Under the pieces are notes generated by a model. It had not been told where the DNA came from and searched no databases. It saw nothing but the letters and a program-made list of their open reading frames with translations. Shown piece after piece: positions 43,937 through 56,540 of a DNA stretch of 64,000 nucleotides. This stretch comes from Talpa occidentalis (Eukaryota; Chordata; Mammalia; Eulipotyphla; Talpidae). Each line of letters opens with the position of its first letter. Position 1 is the first letter of the stretch. The stretch spans positions 114,628,615-114,692,614 of the forward strand of contig NW_023603184.1 in assembly GCF_014898055.3 (NCBI RefSeq), in the 5' to 3' direction. Made by a program: the position numbers and the translations under genes.

Positions 43937-46900
43937 TGTCATTCTTTCTGATTATTCAGTTACACCAAGGCAGCCATCAACTGAGTCTACTTACTTTTCA
44001 AGAATTAATGACAAAAAAAAACCAAAGTCAGCAAAGACATCAAATCCCTTCAGTCATTTAAGAAGCTAGTTGTGTATACTCACAAATGAGTATTCTTCAC
44101 ATACTTTTCTGTTTTCTACAAAGCCATGATACATGAAGCTGTAAGGCCCCAGTGATTATCATGCAATCTTTCAATTCTAAGGAAACTAAAACATTGACCT
44201 TTAATTTTTTTCTTAACAAATTAAACAACTTCAGTTTGTTTATTACAAGTGTCATTTTTATTTGTTTTGAATATATCTTTTGGATTTAATATATCTTTTG
44301 AAAGTTCTGCTGTGAGCACAATATGAACATACAATTGTTAACCAACAACTGTAATCACCTTAGTCTTTATACTTAGATGATTTTAAAATCTGGGTTTCAA
44401 CATTGATTTGAAATGTTTGGTAATCTTTTGTTTCCTTTCACCATAGTGCTTGCACTATCAAAACGAACACGTGGCAGAACTTTAAGGACTAATGCCAAAC
44501 ATATGGTATCCACAACCAGTCAGCATAACCTTTGGAATGCTAATTGCAAAGAAGAGCCAAATGAAAATGCTTAATAGCACACATATGGTCAGTTGAGGAT
44601 TTCCTAATAAACTGACTTTTCTAAAGCCTGTAAATATCTTCGTCATGTAAAACAGATACACTTAAATGTTGCAAGAAAGGTCACGATTAAACAGTCTTTT
44701 GTAAGTTTTATATAGTATTACTTTAAATAGGAAAGTAAAATAATTTTCACATCTTTATTAAACCTATAAAGCCCTTTTCCAAAACTATATGCATTCCAGA
44801 AGCACATGCTAATTATCCTCTTCATATTTAGCTTGAGGCTAATGGAATTAAAGGATGCAATAAGTTTCCTTGAACTAAAAATATAATTCCATGAAAACAA
44901 CTGTCACAGCAGGAAGAATCTAATGTCTATCCAATGCTGCATTTATTTTAAGCACATATCAGCTTCAAGGATGCTAGATCTAGCTACTCCATTTGACAAT
45001 TATGGAAACTGTGATATGGAGGTAATATGACTAGCCCAAGGCACATAGCTCTTAACATTTTTATCATGAATGGGCATTGGTGTATTTTTTCGAAGGTTTA
45101 GTTCAATTACCCAAACTTCTACTGCTTTAATGTTCCTCCACCCTAATTTCTGTAGCATGAGTATATCATGTGTAAGAAATCTCATTGTTACCTTCTTCCA
45201 GTGAAAACCTGCTCTACCACTATTCTCTGCAAAATGACCATGTCTGGCTATGAAATATCTTTGAATTAAAGATTACTCCTGCAATGACCTTAAAGTAAAA
45301 GGTTTAAAATGCTACTCTAATTTTAATTTGAGGGGAAACTATGGAGAGAGGGGTGTTGATTTTAATCTAGAAAGCTAAACCAAGTTATTTTATATACTCT
45401 ATTATTATTTCCTCACTTCTTTTATCAACCTCTAGCTATGTCTCTTTCTACTGTCCACACAATCCCCAAGGTATAAGCATCTTTTCTTGATGGGAATTTG
45501 CTCTTCTGTTGTTTCTGTTGTTTCATATATATATATATGAATCTCTTCAATTTATATACCAAGGAAATTTATTATAATACCAAATAAATTCAATTTCTAT
45601 GCCAGGGAAAGCCTTAACTGTTCATGCAAACTGAAGGATCAGAGATGTTTCCATGAACAAAGAAATTAGGAATTGCATTCCAGATTGAAGGAACAATGCG
45701 ACTGAGTCAGAAATGTTCAGCAATGGTAAATGATTGAGTATGACTAAAACAGGCCTAAATGTACAATCTGAAGATCAAATCTAGCCCACAACATGTTTGC
45801 TTAGGCTAAGTAGTGTTTTTAAAATACTTAAATTATTTGTCAATATTTAATAACTAGAAGATTCCACATTGTAGTTTAAATTCCTCGTTTGTATTAAAAT
45901 ATTGAGATGGAAACTCTGAGTTTGTTTTCAGCCTGGCAATATTAATTAGGTTAGGCTGAATTCTGTAATGAACAACTTACAAATTTTCAGTAACTTAACA
46001 CAATAAATATTTATTTGTTCCCAAAACATTAGTTCAAAAAGATGTTCCTGATCTGGCGCCTTTTCTGCATGACTCTTCACCATGACATAAAGGTACAAGA
46101 TCCTTTGATTTTATGATTAGACCCACCTCTAAGTCTTTGGAGTTATTTTTATTCAGTAGGGGAAAAAGAAAAGGGAATAGAGAAGTACACGAGGGCAGTC
46201 TGTTAAGTCAGTCCTAGACATGATGGTCAGTCTTAATGATACTTCATGATCCAAATGTCAATCACATGTTTTACCTAATAGTAATGAAGGCTGGGAAATA
46301 CATTTTATCTGTGTGTTCAGGTGGAAAGAAAATGACTTGAGAACAATTTGTCAATGTCTACTACATAAGTTGATTAGAGGTGAGTCTCTAACTCGCTTAA
46401 TTGAGGTTTGTGGTTACTCTTTCTTCACAGTCTACTCCCAGTCTGCTTTCTCTTCAAGGCTGTCTTTCTAATCACTGTAGGCATTTGTGTGAATGTGTAA
46501 CCCCCAGGATAGAAAATCAAAGAGTGCATGTCAGGGAGCAGTTAAAACAGGCTCCTTCTAGAAAAGGAAATGATTTATGTAATCTTGCATTAAACAAAAC
46601 TTATTTTTAAGTGAGGACAAAATTCTCTCTTTAGGTCGACAGATCACATGAAGATGTACCAGGAAAAACAATTATGTGGGTTTTCAGTTTATCACTAAAT
46701 ATTTCATAACTTTCAGCAGTGCTTAAGGTATATCTCCAAATGATATTAAATATTTGTGGCATTTTTATGGTGCCAATATTTTTCACATAATAAGAGAACT
46801 CTGATTTATGGACTGTGATTTTGGGTAACAGAGACATATTTAATTACATGGACTAGTTATTTGATATTTTTCTCTTTTAACCTGTCAATTCCTTGATTGC

Positions 46901-48369
46901 TCAGATCAAGTTTATAAATGTCAGGATAAAACATTTTTCAAAAAAAATTTTCTTTTGCAGGCATACTGTTTTTCTTTTAAATCGTATCTCTCAAACCTGG
47001 AAATATCTTAGGGATTTCTGTTGTGATCTCCCTTTATGCACTTGCTAAAGGGAAGTGAATATATAATAAATGTTCAGATGAAATTTTGGCAATAGAAAGA
47101 AATTTGGCTCTACTGACTCTAGCTTCATTTCACAATGAAGTCAGAGGTTATAGGAGGCCAACTATTCTGTCGAGGTACTTAGAAGCACGTCAGTTTCAAG
47201 TAACCCCTAGTTGTTTCTCCTGCATAAACTTTAACTTATGTGCAAATCATCATTAAACTCTACAAACATCTTTGAGTTATGGTTTAGGGGACATCCTGAT
47301 GGCATCAATCAAGAAAGAGGGAGCTTGAGTTAGGACACTGACACAGACTAGAAAGTGTAGCATGAAACTGAATTAGAGTGAATATTAGAAAATACCTTTT
47401 GAAAATACACTAGAAGCAGTTAATCCTTGAGGATTAACATCCAAATACATGTAAAACAAAACTATTGTTTCTTTTTTCACCAGTAAATTGAATGATGCTA
47501 ACTTGTCACTAAGGTTCCCACTCTCAGTTCATACTCATTCACACTCCACTATCACCCTGACCCAGGGCAGAGAGAACAGAATTAAGTACACTTGCAGTGC
47601 TAGAGCAGAACATATTTCTTTTGCATTCCTTTTGCCTTCTAATTATGAAATTGTTGGATTCTGGTTTCTTATCACCCAGATTTCAGTCTGGGATCTGAAA
47701 TCCTCATCGTCCACATAATTTTTGTTTCCTTGCTTTGCTTTCCTGGCATAGAAATTCTGTCCTTCTATACCTACTGATTCTTTTACTTAACACCATTTCC
47801 AGTCCTGGAAGTCCTTTATCTCATCTTTGTGACCACTCTTATTCACAATAATTGATCTATTACCCTTTATATGTCTACAAAGCATACTAACAGCCTAAGA
47901 TTGTACCATAGATATAAGCTAAAATTTATCTAGCCAATATCTATGCGACATACACAGATGTTACATGTGTGCATAAGGTAACCCCATTTTAATAAAATGT
48001 ATTGCCAATTATTGCTTAATTTTTTAATTTGTTATTTTAACAGAAATTCATAACAAAAGTCATTTGGAGACAGCTAATCCTTTTAATTCCATGCTCAGTA
48101 GAGTTCTTCCATACACCTAAGCATTTTGTGATATGTGAATTATATTAACAATAGTGATTGATTCTGGGTTAAGTGCTGGGCAGGGTAAAATAGCAGTATA
48201 TGAGAGTCTAGTATTGATTAAATTGCCTCTGGTTTCAACTTCTAAGGATAATTTGGTATCTAGTTCGCAGAATTTAACTGAAACTGTGCTAAAAAGTTTC
48301 ACAAATTCAGAAATCCATATTCAGAAATACATTTCAACAATGTGGCATGGTGTCTTTCATTTTAATGAC
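43937..48369. other. Mostly unique sequence with weak repeat traces
   Basis: About 4.4 kb without a recognised gene. Possible short MIR trace at about 44995-45055 ('ggtaatatgactagcccaag') and a possible DNA-transposon-like trace at 45740-45920 ('agatcaaatctagcccacaa'). A (TA)n tract is at about 45524-45538. None is firm enough to list separately. Confidence 0.35.
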
Positions 48370-48960
48370 AGTTCCCTTTGCTATATACAAGCTTTTTAGT
48401 TTAATGTAGTTTAATTTGCTTAGTATTGATATTTTCCCCTTGTAGTTATAGGCAAATCACTAAAGACATCACTGAGGCCAATGTCCTAGAGTGTTGTTTC
48501 TTTGTCTTCTGTGTATCTTATGGTTACAGGCCTTATATCTAAATCTTCAATCCATTTTGAATTAATTTTTATTTATGGCATTAAATAATGGTCTAGTTTC
48601 ATTTTTTCTCTCCCATACAACCAGCTTTAATTAGCATTCCTGTTTGTCATTTATTTCACCCTTGAGACATGATTTAGGTACAATTTTCTCAAATCTATTC
48701 TTTTTTTCAGTTTTTCTAATCATTATTTTTTTTTTAATTGAGGCAATGTTGGTTTACATTGTTTACATTTTGGAAGTATAGGCTCCCCCTTTTCTGGTGC
48801 TGTTAAACCTACTACCCCCACTACCAAAGCACCCAAAGTGCACCACCATGGTTGATTGTGTTCCCTCCCCATCTTGTGCTTCTCCTCCCACCTCTCCCGG
48901 CTCCCTGAATGTTTTGGTTCTGTAGTTGGCTTGTGACTGGCACGAGAAGTCTAAGGATGA
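48370..48960 (-). repeat. L1 relics, antisense (ORF2 part then 3'UTR part)
   Basis: 48370-48720 is antisense ORF2 text ('agtttaatgtagtttaattt', 'tcactgaggccaatgtcct', 'ttcaatccattttgaattaa'). 48725-48960 begins with a T-run and 'ttgaggcaatgttggtttac', like antisense L1 3'UTR. Their order on the plus strand is unexpected for one antisense insertion, so two insertions or a rearrangement are likely. Confidence 0.6.
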
Positions 48961-49129
48961 GGTCACAGGAGGTCTTTCCTTTAGTGTGTGGAAGTTGATG
49001 CTGTATTTGTGTAGATAGCATCAAAATTGAGTTGAATTCTCACACTGCCTACTAGTATCTGAAAACTGCTGGTGTTTATGAGGAAAGCACCACACTGACA
49101 CATTAGAACTGAGTCCAGAAAACTTAAAA

Positions 49130-50560
49130 AAGTTCTAATCAAGTCTGTGTGCTGCTAGCATAAGGATAGATTTATAGATCAATGGAATAGAATAGAAATC
49201 CAAGAAATAAGCCCATAAATCTATGGTCAACTAATTTTGACAAGTTACAAGGCCAACTCATGGGGAAAGAAATGGTCAGCAAATAGTGCTGAGATAACTG
49301 AATAGCCCTATTCAAAAGAATAAAATTTGGCCCTTACCTCACACCATACAAAAAACTAACTCAGAATAGAACAAAGGTCAATGAGTAAAACTAAAGCTAC
49401 TAAACTACTAAAAGACAACATAGGGATAAATCTTCATGATCTTGCATTTGAGATAAACTTCTTAAATGCCCAAAACATGATCAATAAAAGAAAAAATAGA
49501 TAAAATTTAGCCTTACAAAATTAAAAATGTCTGTGATTCAATGGACACTATTCAAAAAGTAAAACAATCCACACAATGGAAGAAAATATTTTCAAATCAT
49601 ATCTATGATAAGGTATAAGTATCTAAAATATATACCCTTGCAACCCAATAATATAAAGACAACTCAATATTTCAAATGAATAAAGGAACACAATAGATAA
49701 TTCTCATGAAAGATACACAAAAGATCAATAAACATATTAAAAGATGTTTACCATTACATTAAAATGCAAATCAGTACCACAATAGATATCTTCTCATATT
49801 CACAAAGATGACTAGAATAAAAAATTAAGACAATAAGAAGTGTTGGCAAGGGTGTTGAAAAATTATACACTTACACACTACTAGTGGAATAATGAAATGG
49901 TGCATAGAAGACATTGTTAGAATAGAAAAACTCTGTAAACCAAACCATAAATTTAATGCAATCCCTTAATCACTATTCAAAAAACAATCTGGCAGTCCCC
50001 CTCACCTTGTTATTAATTACAGTTACCTTGTAACATGGCAACTCCATTCCCAGGTGTATACCCAAGAGAAATGAAAACATATGTTAAAACAAAAACCTTG
50101 CACATGAATGCTCAGGGCAACATTATTCATAATAACCAAATTTGAATATTCACTTGAATAAACAAAATGTGGTACATCCATACAATATAATATTATTAAT
50201 TTATAGAAATAAATAAAGTACTAATACATGCTGCTACAGAAATGAATGATAAAAACATTATTATAAGTGAAAGAAGCCACTTACAAAAGATATACCATAT
50301 GATTCCATTCATATGAAATGTCTATGAGAGGGAAATATATAGAAAAAAGTAGATTAGTGATTGCATAGGACTGGGAGAGAATATAGGGGCAAGAAGTGAT
50401 AGTTCTGTACTCAATTTTTTTAAGGTGATAAAATGTTCTGAATTAAGTGTGCACATATCTGTGAATGCACTAAGAACAACTGAATTGTTTATTTTAAATG
50501 GGTAATTTCTATGCTATAAGAATTGAATCTCAATGAAGCCATTAAAAATACAATAAATAC
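49130..50560 (+). repeat. Decayed L1 (ORF2 C-terminal part and 3' end)
   Basis: Sense L1: 'agatcaatggaatagaatag', 'tatggtcaactaattttgac', 'cttacctcacaccatacaaa', 'ggcaagggtgttgaaaaatt', 'ggtacatccatacaatataa', ending 'tgaatctcaatgaagccatt' and A-rich DNA. Old copy with many stops; the 3' end is of an ancient subfamily. Confidence 0.8.
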
Positions 50561-52379
50561 TGTAACTATAAGTAAACTACATTTACCTTATAGTGTTTTA
50601 CCTTATAGTTCATAAAGGAGCACACCCCTTCTTATAAGTCCTCTCGAGAGAGAAAGCTGAATCAGTATGTTTAGTTGAGCTCAGTCTGAGCTTGGTTTCA
50701 TGCAACTTTTGATCCTGTTCACTACTGGATTCTAAGGTTTTGGGGCCAGTACTGAGACCTTGTCTCACTAGGCTCGTTGATCTAAGAACTGATAAGTTTC
50801 CCAAAAGATTTTTTCCTTATGCTCAAGCATCTTACTTTCAGAAGAAAGAGCTCTCCTTACTTTACACCAGCAGTCAATGCTTTTTGTTGTTGAAAGATTC
50901 TCTTTGCTCAGAGGCCTGCCTCTGGTCTGAGGGAATCTCCTTTCATTCTTGGGACATGTACTTGGCATTTGGAAATCAGCTGAGAATGCTCTACACTCTG
51001 TGAAGGAGAAACTCCCTTACAGGGGTTTCACTTTTTTCTCCTATCCCGTCTCCTATGTCTGAGTTAAACCTAGAGTGCAGGGCAAGACGGTGATTCTCTC
51101 AACTCCTCCACCCCTCCTCCAATATTTGTTAGCTAAAAAATCTGTCATCTCTGTGGGTTGCAAACTTAACTGTCTTTCCCCACCTCTATTTTCAGTACTC
51201 AGTAAAGATCAGAGGGAGAGACTTGGCGGTAGTGCAGCTTTGTTCCATGCCTCAGACTCTGTTGGATTTTAGCCTGCCGTGCCAGCCCCCACACAGTCAT
51301 CACAAAGGTCATGCTACACCAGTTTCCCCTATTCCCATCTATGGAGGATTCCTCCTTCTCCCTCTATGTCTTTTAGAAACTTTGTTCTTCCTTCTCACAA
51401 AGGGTTTGTCACTTTGTGCATCTTGGTTTATTTAGGTTGCTTTGGGTTCTCTGCTCCCTGATGAGTTTTTAAAGAACCAGTGATGATGTAGCTTTTCCAA
51501 TGTTTTGTTTCAAAGCGCAAGCTCGCCAGTCTCACAACTTCTAACAGCTGACTTGGAAGTAAGATTCCTATTGAAAAGGGAAATAAGAAATCAAACTACA
51601 GAAAGGTTTTGTGGCTATGTAGAGCATTTCCCAAGCTTTAGGCTCCATAAATAGGTCTTCAATTTCCAAAAGAATAAGCAAACAACCAAATTCTTATCCC
51701 TGAGATTTTCTTGTTTGAGGTATCTCTCTGCCTCCCCAATAGATTCTCAGAATTCAAGTACTACCCACACCATAATAATGAGTCAAATTATAAACAGGAA
51801 TGTGGCCCTAGCCAATGGAAACCTTCAGACAGATCATGAGTCGATTTACCCAGTCTTCTGCGTTCTTGTTGCATCTGTTCACAACACAGTCTAGTGAGTT
51901 ATCTCTCCTGGGAAGTAGTCTATAAAGTGGAAATTGAGTCATTTCTCTCTTGGTTACTGTGGTATAAAATAGTCTCAATGATGCAATAAGAAACAGAGCA
52001 TGGAAACATGTAACTTCTCTTGAGAAAGAAACTCTTTATTTGCCAAAGGATAAAGTCCTAGATACCATATAACTGTTTCCATTCCACTCATATAAAAATG
52101 CACAAGCCCAGAGTCCTCTCATGTAAATATTCTTCACATATTATGGCCTCAAATTTACCAATAAATATCAGAGGTTTCCTATGAACAACAAAAGATCAAA
52201 CATGGAGCTGAGGTGCCCACTTGTATCTTCAATATGGTATCTCAGGTGTGGTTACTCATTACTTCTTGGATGATTAACAAATCAGAGTGAAAAATCATAA
52301 ATAGTGTTCAAGGAATCAATGTTCATTATAACTTAAGAACTAACAAGGAGGAGGAAAGGGGGGAGGAGGAAGAAGAGGA
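50561..52379. other. Unassigned sequence, GC richer than neighbours
   Basis: About 1.8 kb, of which 50.6-51.5 kb is visibly less AT-rich, with several 60-87-codon frames on both strands. None has a recognisable domain. It could be a very old LTR or DNA element, or a gene remnant; I could not assign it. Confidence 0.35.
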
Positions 52380-52535
52380 GGCAGTCTAGTATGTTCCAGA
52401 TACTTTCTTAGGTGCTCATAATTCAGTCCTACTAAAACAAAACTAAAACCTAGGAGATAGGTACAATTATTACTTCCATTTTACAGATGAGCAAATTGAG
52501 GCAAAAAATGTTTAAAGCTCAAGCTACCAATAATG
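52380..52535 (-). repeat. MIR-type relic, antisense
   Basis: Reverse-complement MIR/L2-type landmarks: 'tgttccagatactttcttag', 'gagataggtacaattattac', 'ccattttacagatgagcaaa'. The last block is highly typical of MIR antisense sequence. Confidence 0.7.
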
Positions 52536-54272
52536 GTTTGTTGTATACAGAGTTCAAAGGAAAGACCATCAAATTATGTTGCTATTAATTGCAATTTACA
52601 ATCATTTTATACTAATAAAGATCAGGGGTGGCTATTCTAACAAATGTACTGAATTGCACGATTTTTAAAAACTATTGACTTATATTATGAAACATTCATT
52701 TCTTTCTTTGTCCTTTACACCATTCTTATTTATTTTCTAAAGTAAAAAGAAATAGTAGAGAACTAAAGTAATAGGATAAAAGGTGAATTTTGTAAATATT
52801 TAAATTTATCATTATCCTTTTAAGAGAAAATATACTTGAACTCAATATTGCTTTCACTTTTTTATAATTGTGCTTTTCAAACAATAAGAGAGCAATCTTG
52901 TAAACTAAACATCTTTTTCAAATCAGTGTTATATATCTACAAAATATATGTTGAGAATTACTTTAAAAATCCATAATATTCTAAGAACTTACTTAGCAGT
53001 GAGAACACTCCTCCAAATAAGGACTTACCCTAAAGAAATCTCCTAATTGTCAGAATGTTACCACCCACCCCCAACTATTTTTTTTTTTTTTTGAAGTATG
53101 AAGTCCCTTTGATTGAGTCCAGACATGGGCGTGGTGAAAATGAATTGAGGAAAAAATCTTTGGAGAGAAAAGCACTGAGAGATATCTTTCAGTGATGGTT
53201 CAAAAGGAGCAAACAAGAGCAAACATTTCATAGGAAATGTGATTGAAATTTAAAAAAACTGTGACAAGACAAAATAAGATAAATGTTTTCTTAAACTATA
53301 ACAGTGTGTACATTTCTCTTAATACAAGAAATTTGTCAATTATTTTAAAAGTAATCAAACCTAGTTAGAAAATAATACATTTGATTACACACTGCAAAAA
53401 CAAATTTATTCTAAGGCAAACACTGGGTCAAACATAATCATTAATAAAATAAACACAAATAGAAGCACAAATAACAACACATTCCCTTCCAAGCAGCAGT
53501 GAATTCTATCTTTGCCAAGAATATCTGGCAGCATATTCTGAACAATGACATAACACAATTAATCATTAGCTGGAAAGAAGGCATCAGTCTAAGAAATGGT
53601 AACAGCTTCGTTTTTCCAAAATTTTCATTGATAGATTTATATTATGTCATTTTATAAAATTCAACTATGAATATAGCATGATATCTTAAATTTATATTTC
53701 TTCCATATATTAATTATATAATTCTGAGTTTAAAAAGATAATTATGTCTGTAAATATATTTTTATGTACTGGAGTTCAAAATATTTGTCAAAAAGCAATA
53801 AAGTAATCAACAATTAGATGGGCATAAAAAGAGGACTAATTATATTTGAGAGATGATAGCTGCTGAACTACATAAAAATAACAATTTAGTAACATTTATT
53901 ATCTTCAAATTAATACTATAGCACATTTCTAAATTCCTATTTCCATTCTTCTCTGTAATATATTTTATATTTGGCTACCAGAATAATCTTTTAAGGGCAG
54001 TTACCACACAGTAATTCCTTTCTCTTCTTATATTTTGCTGCCTTTTTTTTTTAAGTCATATCTCAGTTTTGTATTTTTTGTGTTATGTTGAAATGGCATA
54101 GAAATGTCTAGCCTCCATTCAATCTGTTCTATGTTCAGAACACATGCACATAAAAATGGCATCTTTGGGGTTGGTAGGCATATTAATTTGTATTTATCTG
54201 AGTAAATCATGATTTAAAAGACAGTTTCCATTTTTTTAATTTAGAAATTAAATCCATAATAGGCCATTTTAT
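52536..54272. other. AT-rich sequence, no gene seen
   Basis: About 1.7 kb of very AT-rich DNA preceding the young L1. It contains a T-run near 53077-53092. No recognised feature. Confidence 0.4.
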
Positions 54273-54292
54273 ATAAAGTATATCTAATCATG

Positions 54293-55439
54293 GAGAGGGC
54301 GGAGCAACATGGCGGCGAGGAGACGCTGCGAGTAAGATCTCCCATTAAAAAAAGTTAATAGGGAGGAAAAGCGGCAGGTCCCAGAGAGAACTGGGACACG
54401 GAAGATAAACGGGTGACTCCAGCAAACTACCCGAAGAAGAAAGTGGCCATAAAAGAGGACTAGAAGGGAGGGAAGCGCAGAACCCTGCTCCCCTCCCCCG
54501 CCCACAGAACAAACTACGCAGCAAGCGGGACTGGGAGCAGAAAGGAACTATTGCAGCCACCACACCCCGTGATCGGGAGCTGAGGCGAACCCTGCAGGAT
54601 TCGCCACGGTGAGCGAACGGCTCAGGGCGCCATTAGAGAAGAACAAAGACCCCGGGAGACGCGCACACAGCCCGGGCTGCCGGTAAGCTTGCGCGGGAAA
54701 GCGGCGGGCGCGCTTGGCACGCTTGAAAAGAAAACGTGGACCAGGATCGCAGGGGCCCAGGTCCCCGCGCCTGCTGACCTAGGCTTGCGGGGAGACGCTC
54801 GGAGGTCCTCACTGAGGTGAAGGTCCCTCCCTGAGTAAGCAGGAACCAGGCGCCCAGGCACGGGAGCCGGGTGCAAAAGGCGCCATTCCCGCGCCACTGA
54901 ACTGGGCTACAGCCCGCGTCCTGGACCTGAGGGCTTTGAACTGAGACCCGGGGCACGAAATTAGGGGCGTGGGTTCCCCACGACGGTGGGGCACAAGGCA
55001 GACACAGCACCCCAAAGCTGTTGAGGTTTACCCTACCATTCCCGCTCTGTTCCCTGTCCCACGGGGTGGGGGGGGCGAAAAACAGCCCCCAAGGACAATA
55101 GGAGAGATCTCTGGTGCCACCTAGCGACCAGGAAAAAAAAGTCACTAACACCCCATAGAACAGGAAATTTCTTAAGACTGCTTGAAAAGGGCAGAAGGCT
55201 TCTGGAGGACCCAGTGGCCAGCCGGGAAGTTAGCCCACCCCACACCAGGCCCCTTCCGACCAGCAGTCTGAGCCCACAGAGGGAGCAGGCACCCACGTCC
55301 GGGGCAGACCGGGGGCGCAGAAGAGTGTGCCTGAAACCGGAGGCGCAGGGACTGCATCCCGCTTCGCCATTTGAGAACAGGGACATTTCTTCAGTAAAAA
55401 CTGCCTAAAACCAGCAGAAAGCTCCCCCAGAAGACAGAG
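54293..55439 (+). promoter_or_regulatory. L1 5'UTR with internal promoter, CpG-rich
   Basis: About 1.15 kb between the 5' junction and the ORF1 ATG. It is the only clearly CpG-dense, GC-rich block in the window, as expected of an L1 RNA polymerase II internal promoter subject to methylation. A YY1-type motif, CAACATGGCGGC, lies at 54305-54316, starting 13 bases from the inferred first base. In other mammalian L1s a YY1 site near the same place directs the transcription start. The 5' end appears complete. Confidence 0.88.
54305..54316 (+). promoter_or_regulatory. YY1-type binding motif at L1 5' end
   Basis: CAACATGGCGGC matches the YY1 consensus core (ATGGCGGC-type). It lies about 13 bases after the inferred L1 start, like the YY1 site of human L1. 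Confidence 0.75.
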
Positions 55440-56468
55440 ATGGCTCCTGGAAGAGCCAGAGGGGAGCGGAGAAGTTCACCCAAGATGCCAGTCAGTCCGA
55501 GCAACACAGTGTCCCAACGCATACGACAAATTAGAAAACAGACAGTAGGGAGTAGAAGAACCACACGCAACCTAACAACTCCTCAGGAAAGAAGCACACC
55601 ACAAAAAGAAAACCACTCCCCAGATTGCAACGACAGCAACTTGGAAGAACTTCTGAGCCTTCCAGAAAGAGAATTTAAAATTGCCATGATTAAAAAAGTG
55701 ATAGATCAGAAGAAGGAAATTGAGTCCCTAAAGAGGGAAATAAAAGAAATGCAGGAGATCAAAGAATTAATGGAGGAACTAAAGAACTCTGGGAAAAGCA
55801 ATGAAAGCAGAATAGATGAAATGGAAGAACGAATAAGTATTCTTGAAGACACAGAAATAAAAAGAACCAAAACAGAAAAGGAAAGAGAAGTACGAAGGAA
55901 AAAGAATGAAGAAAGACTTCGGGAACTATCTGACTCCATGAGGAAAGGAAATATAAGAGTTATAGGAATTCCAGAAGGATAGGAGAGAGATGTAGGAACA
56001 GAGAAAATATTCCAGGAGATAATTGAAGAGAACTTCCCAAATGCGAAGAAGGAGCTGAAAATTGATATACAAGAAGCAAGAAGAACACCAAACTTCCACG
56101 ACGAAAGGAAAAACACAGCAAGACACATAATAGTAAAGCTCCCAAGAATCCAGGACAAGGAAAAAATAATGAAGCTGACAAGAGGGAAGACACAGATAAC
56201 ATTCAAAGGAAAACCAATCAGGCTGACATCAGACTTCTCTGAAGAAACACTACGGGCAAGGAGAGAGTGGAGGGACATAGTCAACAGACTGCAAGAAAAC
56301 AGATGCCAACCAAGAATACTCTATCCCGCAAAGCTCTCTTTCCTCCATGAAGAAAGAATATGTACCTTCCCAGACAAAGAGAAACTCCGGAATTTCATTA
56401 CGACTAAACCCCCACTCCAAAAAATACTACAAGGAATCCTAAAGCCAGAACCTCAGAGGGACGAATAA
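55440..56468 (+). pseudogene. L1 ORF1 (ORF1p), amber-interrupted
   Basis: Encodes the L1 RNA-binding chaperone, 342 codons plus stop, against 338 residues in human ORF1p. It normally trimerises through a coiled coil and coats L1 RNA in the cytoplasm. Residues 1-60 are a basic, Ser/Thr/Pro-rich N-terminus. Residues about 75-165 form a charged Glu/Lys coiled coil. The RNA-recognition-like domain begins near residue 170 (NIRVIGIPEG). Codon 181 (55980-55982) is TAG, cutting the protein right at that domain. After it the same frame is open to TAA at 56466-56468, with typical C-terminal text (CQPRILYPAKLSFLHEE). The upstream piece alone would be a 180-residue coiled-coil protein without RNA-binding domains. 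The start is the first ATG after the 5'UTR. Confidence 0.93.
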
Positions 56469-56540
56469 CAACGAAAGAAGACCAGAAAAAAAAAAAAAGT
56501 TATTAAAAGAATAAATAAAATCAAAGGAAAGACAAACATA
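56469..56540 (+). other. L1 inter-ORF spacer
   Basis: 72 bp between the ORF1 stop and ORF2 ATG, A-rich, including an A13 run near 56486. Human L1 has a spacer of about 63 bp. ORF2 is normally translated by an unconventional, low-efficiency termination/reinitiation route. Confidence 0.85.

Noticed and set aside
54633..55151. 172-codon antisense frame in the L1 5'UTR as an ORF0 equivalent
   Set aside because: It begins with GTG and has no ATG near its start. Long frames are expected by chance in this GC-rich block. The ATG-started 117-codon frame is kept only as a low-confidence finding.
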